From positions 1 through 51,145 of the forward strand of contig NZ_JAKFZS010000037.1 in the NCBI RefSeq assembly GCF_021654285.1: a DNA stretch of 51,145 nt. The letters are read 5' to 3'. The notes under the pieces are model-generated. The model had not been told where the DNA came from. It ran no database searches and saw nothing but the letters and a program-made list of their open reading frames with translations. Source of the stretch: Pseudoalteromonas luteoviolacea (GTDB lineage Bacteria; Pseudomonadota; Gammaproteobacteria; Enterobacterales; Alteromonadaceae). Within the stretch, counting starts at the first letter, position 1. Every line of letters begins with the position of its first letter. Positions 15,702 through 23,560 of the stretch are shown one piece after another. The position numbers and the translations under genes are program-made.

Positions 15702-16719
15702 ATGTCAGTAATAACCATAGGTGGTAAAGACATCTTGTTGGGTCAAACCTGTCAAGTTGATATACCCGTTGCGAAACTATACACAGATGCTGATGTTCAT
15801 TTACCTGTGCACATTGCCGGGACCGACAGTGTTTGTCAGTGCAGCTGTACATGGTGACGAGTTAAATGGTGTGGAGATAATCCGACGTTTACTTACACTA
15901 AAAAACTTCAAGATAACAAAAGGAACGTTTATCGCGGTGCCGATTGTGAATGTGTATGGTGTGGTGAACCAGTCTCGCTACATGCCAGATAGACGAGACT
16001 TAAATCGCAGCTTTCCAGGGTCTGATAAAGGCTCATTGGCTGCAAGGCTAGCTAATACGCTCTTAAAAGAAGTCGTGGCGCATTGTGACTATGGTATTGA
16101 TCTGCATACAGGGGCGATCCATAGATCAAATCTGCCACAAATACGGGCGAATTTAGCAGATGATGTCACGCTTGAGCTGGCAAAGTCGTTTGGTGCCCCA
16201 GTGGTACTAAACTCTGAAATTTTGGAGGGATCGCTTGAAGCTGCTGCAACATGTGATACCAGAGTGCTCGTATATGAGGCTGGTGAAGCTCTGAGATTTG
16301 ATGAGCTTTCTATTCGCATGGGTATAAAAGGTATTGTGAATGTCTTGTGCTATTTAAAAATGATGCCTTCTAGGGGAGCAAGAGTAAAGAAAGCGACGAG
16401 CTTTATTGCTGATAACAGTAGTTGGATCAGAGCCAGTGCCAGTGGGATCGTGGCTAATTATTTCAACCTTGGCGATCAGGTAAAAATGGGGGATGTGTTA
16501 GCCGATATTGGCAATCATTACGGTAAGACTTTAGGGCAAGTTATTGCAATGAAAGATGGCGTGATCATTGGAAAGCAAAATATTCCATTAGTACAAGAAT
16601 GTGAAGCGATGTTTCATATTGCGTTTTTTTCAGGACCTAGTCAGCAGGTATCGAAAAAGATTGAACATGTTGAGCAAGAGTTAGTTGTCAATACAGAATC
16701 AAGTGAGCAGCTATTATGA
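15702..16719 (+). pseudogene. succinylglutamate desuccinylase/aspartoacylase family protein, frameshifted
   Basis: An M14-like zinc deacylase (AstE/AspA type) usually found after rimK. It starts MSVITIGGKDILLGQTCQVD in one frame up to LPVHI, then frame changes near 15812 and continues PGPTVFVSAAVHGDELNGVE to the end (EQLL). The zinc ligands HGDE and DLHTGA lie in the second frame, so the catalytic core is intact but about 37 N-terminal residues are detached. An in-frame start in the second frame (15721) gives an unrelated N-terminus. The 3' end overlaps the RimB-like start as ATGA. Confidence 0.8.
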
Positions 16720-17150
16720 AAGATAAAATGATTATTGGGCATATTGAGGCGATTAACTTACCGGAATTTGGTATTTCATCTTTACCTGTAAGGGTTGATA
16801 CCGGCGCGCAAACTTCATCACTGCATGTTGATAATATCAAGCAAGTGTCAGTACAAGGCAAGCCCGGCGTTGAGTTTGATATTCATCCAGAGATGCACAA
16901 TGTAGATAAAGTGATCCGATGTAGTGCGCCACTTCATGATGTAAGAAAGGTAAAGTCATCAAATGGCATGAGTGAGCAGCGCTATGTGATTAAGACGCGT
17001 GCTCAAATGGGTGGTTTTGAATGGGATATAGAAGTAACGCTGACCAATAGAGCTGATATGACATACTTGATGTTGTTAGGAAGGCAAGCGTTAAGCGGTT
17101 TATTTTATGTTGAAGTATCACAAACATTTGTTATGTCGAGCGAGGTGTAA
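16716..17150 (+). CDS. RimB-like ATP-dependent zinc protease family (retropepsin-like)
   Basis: 144 aa. It has the aspartic-protease-like signature PVRVDTGAQTSSLHVDN at about 25-41, a central FDIHPEMHN block, the R.VIKT strand and a MLLGRQAL motif near the C-terminus (compare LIGRxAL). In Pseudomonas the related RimB acts with RimA and RimK to control S6 glutamylation. Here its reading frame is intact while rimK is truncated. It overlaps the preceding gene by 4 bp (ATGA) and is followed 2 bp later by the DUF1003 gene. Confidence 0.85.
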   Translation: MKDKMIIGHIEAINLPEFGISSLPVRVDTGAQTSSLHVDNIKQVSVQGKPGVEFDIHPEMHNVDKVIRCSAPLHDVRKVKSSNGMSEQRYVIKTRAQMGGFEWDIEVTLTNRADMTYLMLLGRQALSGLFYVEVSQTFVMSSEV

Positions 17151-17152
17151 TT

Positions 17153-17722
17153 ATGAAAAGTGACAAAATTGAAACATTTGCAAAAGCGTCTTTAGGTACC
17201 GAAGGCGATGAGTTAGGCCCTGTTGAAAAAAGTGTCGTCGACAGTATTTCTTCGCAAGAAGTTATTGTCGCAAATATCAATGAGAGCTTTCATGATGAAT
17301 TGACGTTTGGTCAGCGCATGGCTGATAAAGTGGCTGAGTTTGGCGGTTCTTGGCGTTTTATCATTATATTTGTGTCAATTATGGTATTTTGGGTCGTGTT
17401 AAATACGGTGTGGCTGACACAGGAAGAGGCATTTGACCCATCCCCTTTTATTTTGCTGAATCTCGTGTTGTCAACGCTTGCAGCTGTTCAGGCACCGATC
17501 ATTATGATGTCGCAGAACAGGCAAACATCGAAAGATAGACTGGCATTTAGCAAAAGTTATGAGGTTAACCTAAAGTCAGAGCTTGAGAACATGCGCCTTA
17601 ACCAAAAAGTAGATGAAATACATAAGTTACTGATAAAAAGAGCAAAAATGACAGGCAGAACTATTTTGGCCCGTTATTGTTGTGCTGTGTTACGTAGTAT
17701 TGACGCGACAGCTGTTTCCTAA
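17153..17722 (+). CDS. DUF1003 membrane protein with aberrant C-terminus
   Basis: 189 aa. The DUF1003 core is clear: ADKVAEFGGSWRFIIIFVSI, FDPSPFILLNLVLSTLAAVQ and APIIMMSQNRQTSKDRLAF, with two membrane helices and a KLDEIH-like coiled end (KVDEIHKLLIKRAK). The last 25 or so residues (TGRTILARYCCAVLRSIDAT) are MscS-gene DNA read in the wrong frame, so a small deletion has probably removed the original stop. The protein may still work, since the extra tail lies after the conserved domain. Confidence 0.75.
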   Translation: MKSDKIETFAKASLGTEGDELGPVEKSVVDSISSQEVIVANINESFHDELTFGQRMADKVAEFGGSWRFIIIFVSIMVFWVVLNTVWLTQEEAFDPSPFILLNLVLSTLAAVQAPIIMMSQNRQTSKDRLAFSKSYEVNLKSELENMRLNQKVDEIHKLLIKRAKMTGRTILARYCCAVLRSIDATAVS

Positions 17723-18154
17723 AATTGATAAAAGCGTAGATGAAGGCGGATTAAAAAACGACGCTCTGAAAAAAGCCTATTTAACCGTTCGATTTTAAGT
17801 GGCATTGTGGTTACTGCGGTATTACTGGTGGTTTGGGGTGTAGACATCAGTGGTATGATGTTGGTTTCTACCTCAATTTTAACTGTGACAGGTGTGGCAT
17901 TATTTGCTAACTGGTCCGTACTAAGCAATATCACAGCATATTTTGTATTGTTATTTCACAGCGCATACAGGCGGGGCAATTTTATAAGAGTGATTGACGG
18001 TGATAATTACATCGAGGGCTATATTGCTGACATCGGCGTTTTTAACACTCAATTTATTACTGAAGATAGAGAGGTTGTGATTTACCCTAATAACTTATTG
18101 TTGGGAAGACCAACGCAAATAAATCCGAGAACGCGTGTCGCTGGTATGGGCTAG
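17652..18154 (+). pseudogene. MscS family mechanosensitive channel, broken
   Basis: Frame one reads QAELFWPVIVVLCYVVLTRQ, LFPKIDKSVDEGGLKNDALK and KAYLTVRF then TAA at 17796-17798. The adjacent frame continues ILSGIVVTAVLLVVWGVDIS, then GVALFANWSVLSNITAYFVL and the beta-domain GDNYIEGYIADIGVFNTQF. Together they give one small MscS-like channel protein. There is no start codon: a TGA directly precedes the first codon, inside the DUF1003 gene, and a one-base loss near 17791 shifts the frame. No functional channel can be made as read. Confidence 0.75.
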
Positions 18155-18215
18155 GTAGCACAGGTTTATGAAAAGAAGAATGAAGAGTCAAAAGAAAAGG
18201 AAAGCGTTTAAAATA

Positions 18216-18243
18216 AAAATGCTGCCCCGAAGGACAGCATTTT
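18216..18243 (-). terminator. terminator of the TonB receptor gene
   Basis: AAAATGCTG (18216-18224) and CAGCATTTT (18235-18243) form the stem; on the minus strand it is followed by a T-rich TTTTTATTTT. It lies 27 bp past the receptor's stop. Confidence 0.8.
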
Positions 18244-18269
18244 GGGTCTCTATAAAAGAAAGGAACTGG

Positions 18270-20858
18270 TTAGAAGTAAGCTCTGACCCCAAGCTTAACA
18301 TTGCGCCCAGGCAGAGGCGCCTGATCCTTGATGAATGAGCTATGCACAAAGCCTAGTTCGTCCGTCAAGTTTTCTAAATTTAGATAACCAACCATATCGA
18401 TACCTTGAACTGCAAAGTCGTAGCTCATGCTTGCATCTACAAGTGTGTAACCTTTAGTCACTGTCTCATAAGATGTGATTTCGTCTTGTTCTAGGTAACG
18501 GGTAATTGTCATATCCGCTGAGAAAGGACCTTTCTCATATCCGTAGTTGATACCAAGCTTGTTGCTAGGAATACGCGGTAGGTTTTGGCTATTGTCTAGC
18601 TTAGCGCGTAGGTGGTCACCAAAGATTTTAACGCGGTTGACGTCGTTAATTTGGTAATGAACGTCGAATTCTAGGCCGTATAGTTCTGCATCTTGACTAA
18701 CGAACTGATAAACATCACGTGCACCTTCGTGCTCATGATCTGCAACCTCTAATCCGTGTTCAGATGTGAAGAAGTAGTTCGTTTTTTCTTGATAGTAGAA
18801 ATCTGCAATATCATTATAGAAGAAGTTCACAGTGTAACCGAAGTCACCGATGAAGCGACGGAAACTAATGTCTAAGTTAGTCGCAGTTTCTTTTTCGATG
18901 TCTGTTGGTTCAAAATGAATTTCTGTGCCTTCGATGTGATAGCCAAGACCTAGTTCATATGTGCTTGTTGCAATGTGAAGGCCGTTAGATAGCAGCTCAG
19001 CAGTAAGTGGTGCACGCTCTGAACGTGATAAACTTACAGCAACATTGTGACCTGGCGCATAAGTATAAACACCACCTACAGATGCACTCACATTCGTCAT
19101 TTCAAGCGTGTAATCTGAGATTTGAGTCGTTTTAACTAATGTCTCTTCATGGCCGTGGTCATGGTCATGGTCATGGTCATGGTCATGATCGTGCTCATCG
19201 TGACCATGATCATCTTCGTGGCCAATATGTGTTTCAGTAATGCGGCTAGTTAGCTCATAGTTTTCAACACGCGCACCTAATTCTAAAGTAAAGTCACCAA
19301 ACTCACGCTCTTCTAATACGTAAAACGCATGTGTCGTTGTGTTAGTTGCTGGCGTAAATGCTTCTGCGCCCTCTGCTTCATAGTCGCTGTCAGAGTAGTG
19401 GTAACCAAAAATACCATGCCATTCGCCGATACGGTGTTCGAAATTGGTTCTTAGCTCAGTAGTTTCATTTTTGAATACTGTGCCAACCATGCCAGCTTCA
19501 ATTTCAGCATGTTCATAATCAGTGTAACCAGCGCGTACTTGTATCGACTCAAGCCAGTTGTTATGAAGGGCATAGTTAAACAATGCCTGCCAACGATCTT
19601 GCTTTACGCGTGCAAACACATTGTGGTTTTCTTCGTCGTGACCGTGTGCATCTTCGCCACCATGGTCGTCGTGGTCGTGCTCATCATGACCGTGCTCGTC
19701 GTGGCCATGTTCATCATGATCATGGTCATGCCCGTGATCATGGTCATGCCCGTGATCATGGTCATGTCCGTGATCATGACTGTGTGCAGGGATACCATAA
19801 TCTGTCTCGATGCTACCGTAAGAGAAGCCTACAGTCATGTGGTCAGTGACATAGCTTGTACCAATGTTAAATACTTCAGAGTCGATAAACGTATTATCTA
19901 CTTTTTCTGCGTATTCAGCTGCATGCTCCTCACCTTCATGCTCGTCATGGCCATGTTCTTCATGGTCGTGATCATGCTCATCTTCGTGGTGTTCATCATG
20001 ATCTCCAGGTAACTTAAAGCTCGGAGTTTCATAGTCACCGCCTTTGCGCTTAACACCATCAAAGTGGAAGTTGAAACCGTTATGGCCAGCTTCAAATAGT
20101 GCAGCAACTGTATTGGTATTTGAATTTGTATCATGGCTGTAATCAACAGCACCTTGCGGCGCTTCGACAACATCTGTTGGAATACGGTTATCAACAACGT
20201 TTACAACACCGCCGATTGCACCAGAGCCGTACAGTAGGGTAGCTGGGCCACGAAGTACTTCGATTTGTTCTGCGCTTAATGCGTCATTCGTATTTGCGTG
20301 GTCAGGGCCGATGCGAGAAGCGTCACTGCTGTCCAAACCATTTTGTGTGATTTTCACACGAGGGCCATCTAAGCCACGGATAATTGGGCTTGACGACACA
20401 GGACCAAAGTAGCTCGCATTAATACCAGGTAGGTTTTTTAATGTCTCGCCAAGAGTTGGCTTTGCTGAATTCTTTAATTTATCACCGCTTAACACTGTCA
20501 CAGGTGATGCCATCTCCATGTTACTTTTATGAAGCGCTGAAGCATATACGACGATGCTTTCAATAGAACTTGGTGTCAGTGTAACAGTAACAAAAGGAGA
20601 ATCAGGGTTTACGTCTAAACGTTGATCGATAAAGTTGTTTTTGGAAACGTGAAGCTCAGACGCTGCATCTACCGCAATAGTAAAGTTACCATTATCATCT
20701 GTTTTGATGGTTTGAGACTTACCGTGTAGATGAACATTCGCGTTACTAATAGGAAGGTTGGTGTTATCAACTACTTTACCGCTTAACTCACCAGCATAAG
20801 CTGACGTTGACAGCATTACTGCGCTGATACTCAGAGAAATCAAAGATTGTTTAAACAT
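18270..20858 (-). CDS. TonB-dependent receptor with His-rich loops, probable zinc uptake (ZnuD-like)
   Basis: About 862 aa from the ATG at 20858 (AAGAAG upstream); the ORF continues to 20924 but that part lies in the promoter. Order: signal peptide ending TSAYAGE, a carboxypeptidase-regulatory-like domain (LSGKVVDNTNLPISNANV), the plug (SPVTVLSGDKL, IIRGLDGPRVKITQNGL, QIEVLRGPATLLYGSGAIGG) and a long barrel ending in Phe (GVRAYF). Three loop regions are dominated by His, Asp and Glu (at DNA 19150-19215, 19625-19785 and 19910-20005), as in zinc receptors. Two Zur-type palindromes in its promoter agree with zinc import across the outer membrane. Confidence 0.93.
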   Translation of the reverse strand: MFKQSLISLSISAVMLSTSAYAGELSGKVVDNTNLPISNANVHLHGKSQTIKTDDNGNFTIAVDAASELHVSKNNFIDQRLDVNPDSPFVTVTLTPSSIESIVVYASALHKSNMEMASPVTVLSGDKLKNSAKPTLGETLKNLPGINASYFGPVSSSPIIRGLDGPRVKITQNGLDSSDASRIGPDHANTNDALSAEQIEVLRGPATLLYGSGAIGGVVNVVDNRIPTDVVEAPQGAVDYSHDTNSNTNTVAALFEAGHNGFNFHFDGVKRKGGDYETPSFKLPGDHDEHHEDEHDHDHEEHGHDEHEGEEHAAEYAEKVDNTFIDSEVFNIGTSYVTDHMTVGFSYGSIETDYGIPAHSHDHGHDHDHGHDHDHGHDHDHDEHGHDEHGHDEHDHDDHGGEDAHGHDEENHNVFARVKQDRWQALFNYALHNNWLESIQVRAGYTDYEHAEIEAGMVGTVFKNETTELRTNFEHRIGEWHGIFGYHYSDSDYEAEGAEAFTPATNTTTHAFYVLEEREFGDFTLELGARVENYELTSRITETHIGHEDDHGHDEHDHDHDHDHDHDHGHEETLVKTTQISDYTLEMTNVSASVGGVYTYAPGHNVAVSLSRSERAPLTAELLSNGLHIATSTYELGLGYHIEGTEIHFEPTDIEKETATNLDISFRRFIGDFGYTVNFFYNDIADFYYQEKTNYFFTSEHGLEVADHEHEGARDVYQFVSQDAELYGLEFDVHYQINDVNRVKIFGDHLRAKLDNSQNLPRIPSNKLGINYGYEKGPFSADMTITRYLEQDEITSYETVTKGYTLVDASMSYDFAVQGIDMVGYLNLENLTDELGFVHSSFIKDQAPLPGRNVKLGVRAYF
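19157..19188. repeat. 6-bp tandem repeat (GGTCAT) in receptor gene
   Basis: Five copies of GGTCAT lie in tandem, encoding His-Asp pairs on the minus strand. Since the unit is a multiple of three, copy changes would keep the frame. Confidence 0.85.
19721..19774. repeat. 18-bp tandem repeat in receptor His-rich loop
   Basis: Three near-identical copies of CATGGTCATGCCCGTGAT (the last has one change). On the minus strand each encodes six residues of His, Asp and Gly. In-frame expansion or contraction is possible. Confidence 0.9.
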
Positions 20859-20890
20859 TGTACTTCTTTTCTGTATGTGATTGTGAACGT

Positions 20891-20903
20891 GTAATAATAT
20901 AAC
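20891..20903. promoter_or_regulatory. second Zur-like box overlapping receptor -10
   Basis: GTAATAATATAAC read on the minus strand is GTTATATTATTAC, close to the Zur palindrome GTTATANTATAAC. It covers the candidate -10 of the receptor promoter (TATATT on the minus strand, 20896-20901). Confidence 0.6.
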
Positions 20904-20924
20904 ACTGCAAAACATATAAAACAA
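20896..20924 (-). promoter_or_regulatory. candidate sigma-70 promoter of TonB receptor
   Basis: On the minus strand, TTGTTT (20919-20924) and TATATT (20896-20901) are 17 bp apart. The -10 lies within the weaker Zur-like box and the -35 is just downstream of the perfect one, the layout expected for Zur repression. Confidence 0.6.
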
Positions 20925-20928
20925 TGAT

Positions 20929-20941
20929 GTTATACTATAAC
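20929..20941. promoter_or_regulatory. Zur box (perfect palindrome)
   Basis: GTTATACTATAAC matches the gammaproteobacterial Zur consensus core GTTATANTATAAC at every defined position. It stands between the divergent receptor and yaeQ genes and could act on both. Confidence 0.8.
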
Positions 20942-21007
20942 TTTATATTTGAATTATGCTTGTCTGTTCCTATATTTAAAATAATAAAACGTTTATAGGG
21001 CGTAACG

Positions 21008-21532
21008 ATGACAGGGCCATTTGTCTTCAAAGTAAGATTGAAAATTGCTGATTTATTTCATCAAGCTAATCACCTTGAGACTTTTACAGCAGCGCTTCAA
21101 AAGGCGGAGTCGCTGCAGCATTTTGTACTAAAGCTGATTGCTTACTGTGCCTTGTCATATAAAAGTGAGGTTCGATGGTTAAATAGCAGAGAGAAGCACC
21201 ACCCAGACGTTTGGCACGAACTCGAAAATGGCGAAATAGAAAACGCGCTTTTTGTAGCGTGTCCAGATTTGAGTGAACTACAGAGGTATTCGCGCCTTTA
21301 CAGTAAAATTATCATTTTTAACACCCATAATGAACAATGGTTTGACGAGTTAAAACCTCACCTTATTGCTTTTAATAACCTAAAAATTTTTGCGATTGAA
21401 TCGCGTTTCGTTGATGAGCTGGTGGATGCATTAACACGTAGCTTGCACTGGGATGTAATTATTGAAGACGGCGCCATCAGTATCAGTAATGGCGACGATT
21501 ATTTCCAAAGTGATGTTGTTCGATTAAGCTAA
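21008..21532 (+). CDS. yaeQ: YaeQ family protein
   Basis: 174 aa, aligning with E. coli YaeQ along its length: FKVRLKIADLFHQ, LIAYCALSYKSEVRWLNSRE, DVWHELENGEIENALFVACP, SRLYSKIIIFNTHNEQWFDE, LKIFAIESRFVDELV and a closing VIIEDGAISISNGDDYFQ. The YaeQ fold resembles PD-(D/E)XK nucleases, but the biological function is unresolved. AGGG lies 8 bp before the ATG. It is divergent from the TonB receptor, with a perfect Zur box 67 bp upstream, so zinc control is possible. Its 3' end overlaps that of yfaE by 9 bp (convergent). Confidence 0.88.
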   Translation: MTGPFVFKVRLKIADLFHQANHLETFTAALQKAESLQHFVLKLIAYCALSYKSEVRWLNSREKHHPDVWHELENGEIENALFVACPDLSELQRYSRLYSKIIIFNTHNEQWFDELKPHLIAFNNLKIFAIESRFVDELVDALTRSLHWDVIIEDGAISISNGDDYFQSDVVRLS

Positions 21533-21796
21533 CTTAATGACAACATCTGTAATTGGCTTTGAGCAACACAGTAAAACCTCTCCATCCCTTACAAATGCCA
21601 ATGGTTCTTGATTGTAAGTAACTTGGCCTTCAACAAGCTTAGCTCGGCAAGCACCACAGTAACCTTCACGGCATTGATAAGGAATATCGATATTATTTTG
21701 TTCTAAAGTGCATAGTAGAGAAGGTGACTGAGCCGCAAATTTAAGCGGCTCATCATGGTCTTCAATTGAAATCTTCAGTTCTGGCCTTTCTTCCAT
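21524..21796 (-). CDS. yfaE: class Ia ribonucleotide reductase maintenance ferredoxin
   Basis: 90 aa, a plant-type [2Fe-2S] ferredoxin with the four ligands in IPYQCREGYCGACRAKL and VLLCCSKP. YfaE reduces and rebuilds the diferric-tyrosyl radical cofactor of NrdB. Its ATG overlaps the nrdB stop as TAATG, so the two are translationally coupled, the usual arrangement. Confidence 0.95.
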   Translation of the reverse strand: MEERPELKISIEDHDEPLKFAAQSPSLLCTLEQNNIDIPYQCREGYCGACRAKLVEGQVTYNQEPLAFVRDGEVLLCCSKPITDVVIKLA

Positions 21797-22926
21797 TACA
21801 GGTCGAAATCACCAAAGTCTGAAGCACTGACTTCAGCATCGATTTGACCTACTAGATATGAACTGATCTCTGCTTCTTGTGGCGCAACTTGAACGTTATC
21901 AGACACAAGCCATGCATTGATCCAGGGGATAGGGTTACTCTTGCTCTCAAACTGAGCAGGTAGACCAACAGCAGTCATACGTACGTTTGTGATGTACTCA
22001 ACGTATTGACATAAGATGTCTTTGTTTAAGCCGATCATTGAACCATCTTTAAACAAATATTCTGCCCATTCTTTTTCTTGCTCTGCAGCTTCGACAAACA
22101 TCTTAATCGCTTCTTGCTCACATTGGGCTGCAACGATTGACATTTCAGGGTCATCTTTACCTTCTTGCATAATATTAAGAATATGCTGTGTACCAGATAA
22201 ATGAAGCGCTTCATCACGTGCGATTAGCTTGATGATTTTTGCATTGCCTTCCATAAGCTCACGTTCAGCAAATGCAAAAGAACAAGCAAAGCTGACGTAG
22301 AAGCGAATGGCTTCAAGAATATTGACTGACATGATGCAAAGGTAAAGCAACTTTTTAAGTTCAAACAAGTTAATGTGAACTGTTTCACCGTTGATTTGAT
22401 GTTTACCTTCGCCATACATGTTGTAGATAGATACTTTCTCGATTAACTCGTCGTAGTATTTAGTAACTGAATCAGCACGCTCGCTGATCTTTTCGTTTTC
22501 TACGATGTCATCAAAAATAACTTCTGGCTGTTTAGTCACGTTTCTAATGATATGTGTGTATGAGCGACTGTGGATCGTTTCACTGAATGCCCATGTTTCG
22601 ATCCATGTTTCCAACTCAGGAATTGAAACTATTGGCAATAACGCAACATTAGGTGAGCGGCCTTGAACGCTGTCTAACAGCGTTTGGTATTTTAAGTTAC
22701 TTAAAAAGATATGCTTTTCATGCTCAGGCAATGCCTGAAAGTCTAACCTGTCTTTACTTACATCGACTTCTTCTGGACGCCAAAAGAACGAAAGTTGCTT
22801 TTCAATTAGCTTCTCAAAAATTGGATACTTCTGCTGATCATAGCGAGATACATTAACAGATTGGCCAAAGAACATTGGCTCTTTTAGTTGGTCATTATGT
22901 TTTCTGTTAAACGTAGAATACGACAT
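21796..22926 (-). CDS. nrdB: ribonucleotide reductase class Ia, beta subunit
   Basis: 376 aa, the same length as E. coli NrdB, which provides the diiron-tyrosyl radical for dNTP synthesis. Diiron ligands and radical neighbourhood are visible: AFSETIHSRSYTHI (Glu and His), SFAFAERELMEGNAK (Glu), and ARDEALHLSGTQHIL (Glu, His). The C-terminal tail SSYLVGQIDAEVSASDFGDF is the NrdA-binding end. It is coupled to yfaE downstream. nrdA, which normally precedes nrdB, is not in the 630 bp upstream nor elsewhere in this window. Confidence 0.97.
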   Translation of the reverse strand: MSYSTFNRKHNDQLKEPMFFGQSVNVSRYDQQKYPIFEKLIEKQLSFFWRPEEVDVSKDRLDFQALPEHEKHIFLSNLKYQTLLDSVQGRSPNVALLPIVSIPELETWIETWAFSETIHSRSYTHIIRNVTKQPEVIFDDIVENEKISERADSVTKYYDELIEKVSIYNMYGEGKHQINGETVHINLFELKKLLYLCIMSVNILEAIRFYVSFACSFAFAERELMEGNAKIIKLIARDEALHLSGTQHILNIMQEGKDDPEMSIVAAQCEQEAIKMFVEAAEQEKEWAEYLFKDGSMIGLNKDILCQYVEYITNVRMTAVGLPAQFESKSNPIPWINAWLVSDNVQVAPQEAEISSYLVGQIDAEVSASDFGDFDL

Positions 22927-23560
22927 AAATAATACTCGACACCAAAATATATGGCGGCAAATGCAAAAGCACTAACCGCGGAAAAGTTTACAATTTATCA
23001 TGACTTGAAGTGGCCAAAACCACACTAAAGCCTGTGATTAGATTCTGCACCCAAAATGGAATCTACCCACTTCACGTCATCAAACCCAGAGTGTTTTTTC
23101 AATATACGAATGTATCACAGAAATAGATTTTTCACCGCAAATATATTTCAGACAATTGACACTTTCGCGTCTTGACAAAAGAGTGTTGTAGAGTGTAATA
23201 AAGTATCACAATATGAATTGTTTAATTTATTTTTCATTTTATTACAATAACTTAATCTTTATCGAACGCTGCTTTATAATTTGTCTTGCACACAAATTTC
23301 TACAGACAAATTGAGGAATGTAAATTTTCATTTATCTATTCGTACTAATTCTACTCTACTTTTTTCCTTAAAAATTTTTACGACACAATAAAGAAACAAC
23401 ATAGGTCATAAATTGGGTAAAACAGAACATTGATAAAAGACTGTCTGCAATTAAAAGCTTGTAAATTCCAGCCTGATTCCTTGCTAAGCAAAGGAGGGGA
23501 GTACTTGGTGGACTAAACGCACAAAAAGCATTTTGCCCACCAAGCAGATATTGGGTAACT
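22927..23560. other. gene-free interval upstream of nrdB
   Basis: About 630 bp without a credible coding region; no NrdA-like C-terminus was found in any frame. It should hold the nrdB promoter. At 23504-23511 and 23537-23544, CTTGGTGG and CCACCAAG form a hairpin with a 25-nt loop, after the stop of the poly-Asp lipoprotein, without a T run. A plus-strand promoter-like sequence is listed separately. Confidence 0.5.
23172..23201 (+). promoter_or_regulatory. orphan sigma-70-like promoter
   Basis: TTGACA (23172-23177), an 18-bp spacer and TAATAA (23196-23201). It faces rightward into DNA with no rightward gene, so it may drive a small RNA, or be chance. Confidence 0.35.

Noticed and set aside
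19509..20012. Plus-strand ORF of 167 codons rich in Val and Met
   Set aside because: It is the antisense of the His-rich loop codons of the TonB receptor; repeated CAT/GTC codons leave the other strand open by composition.
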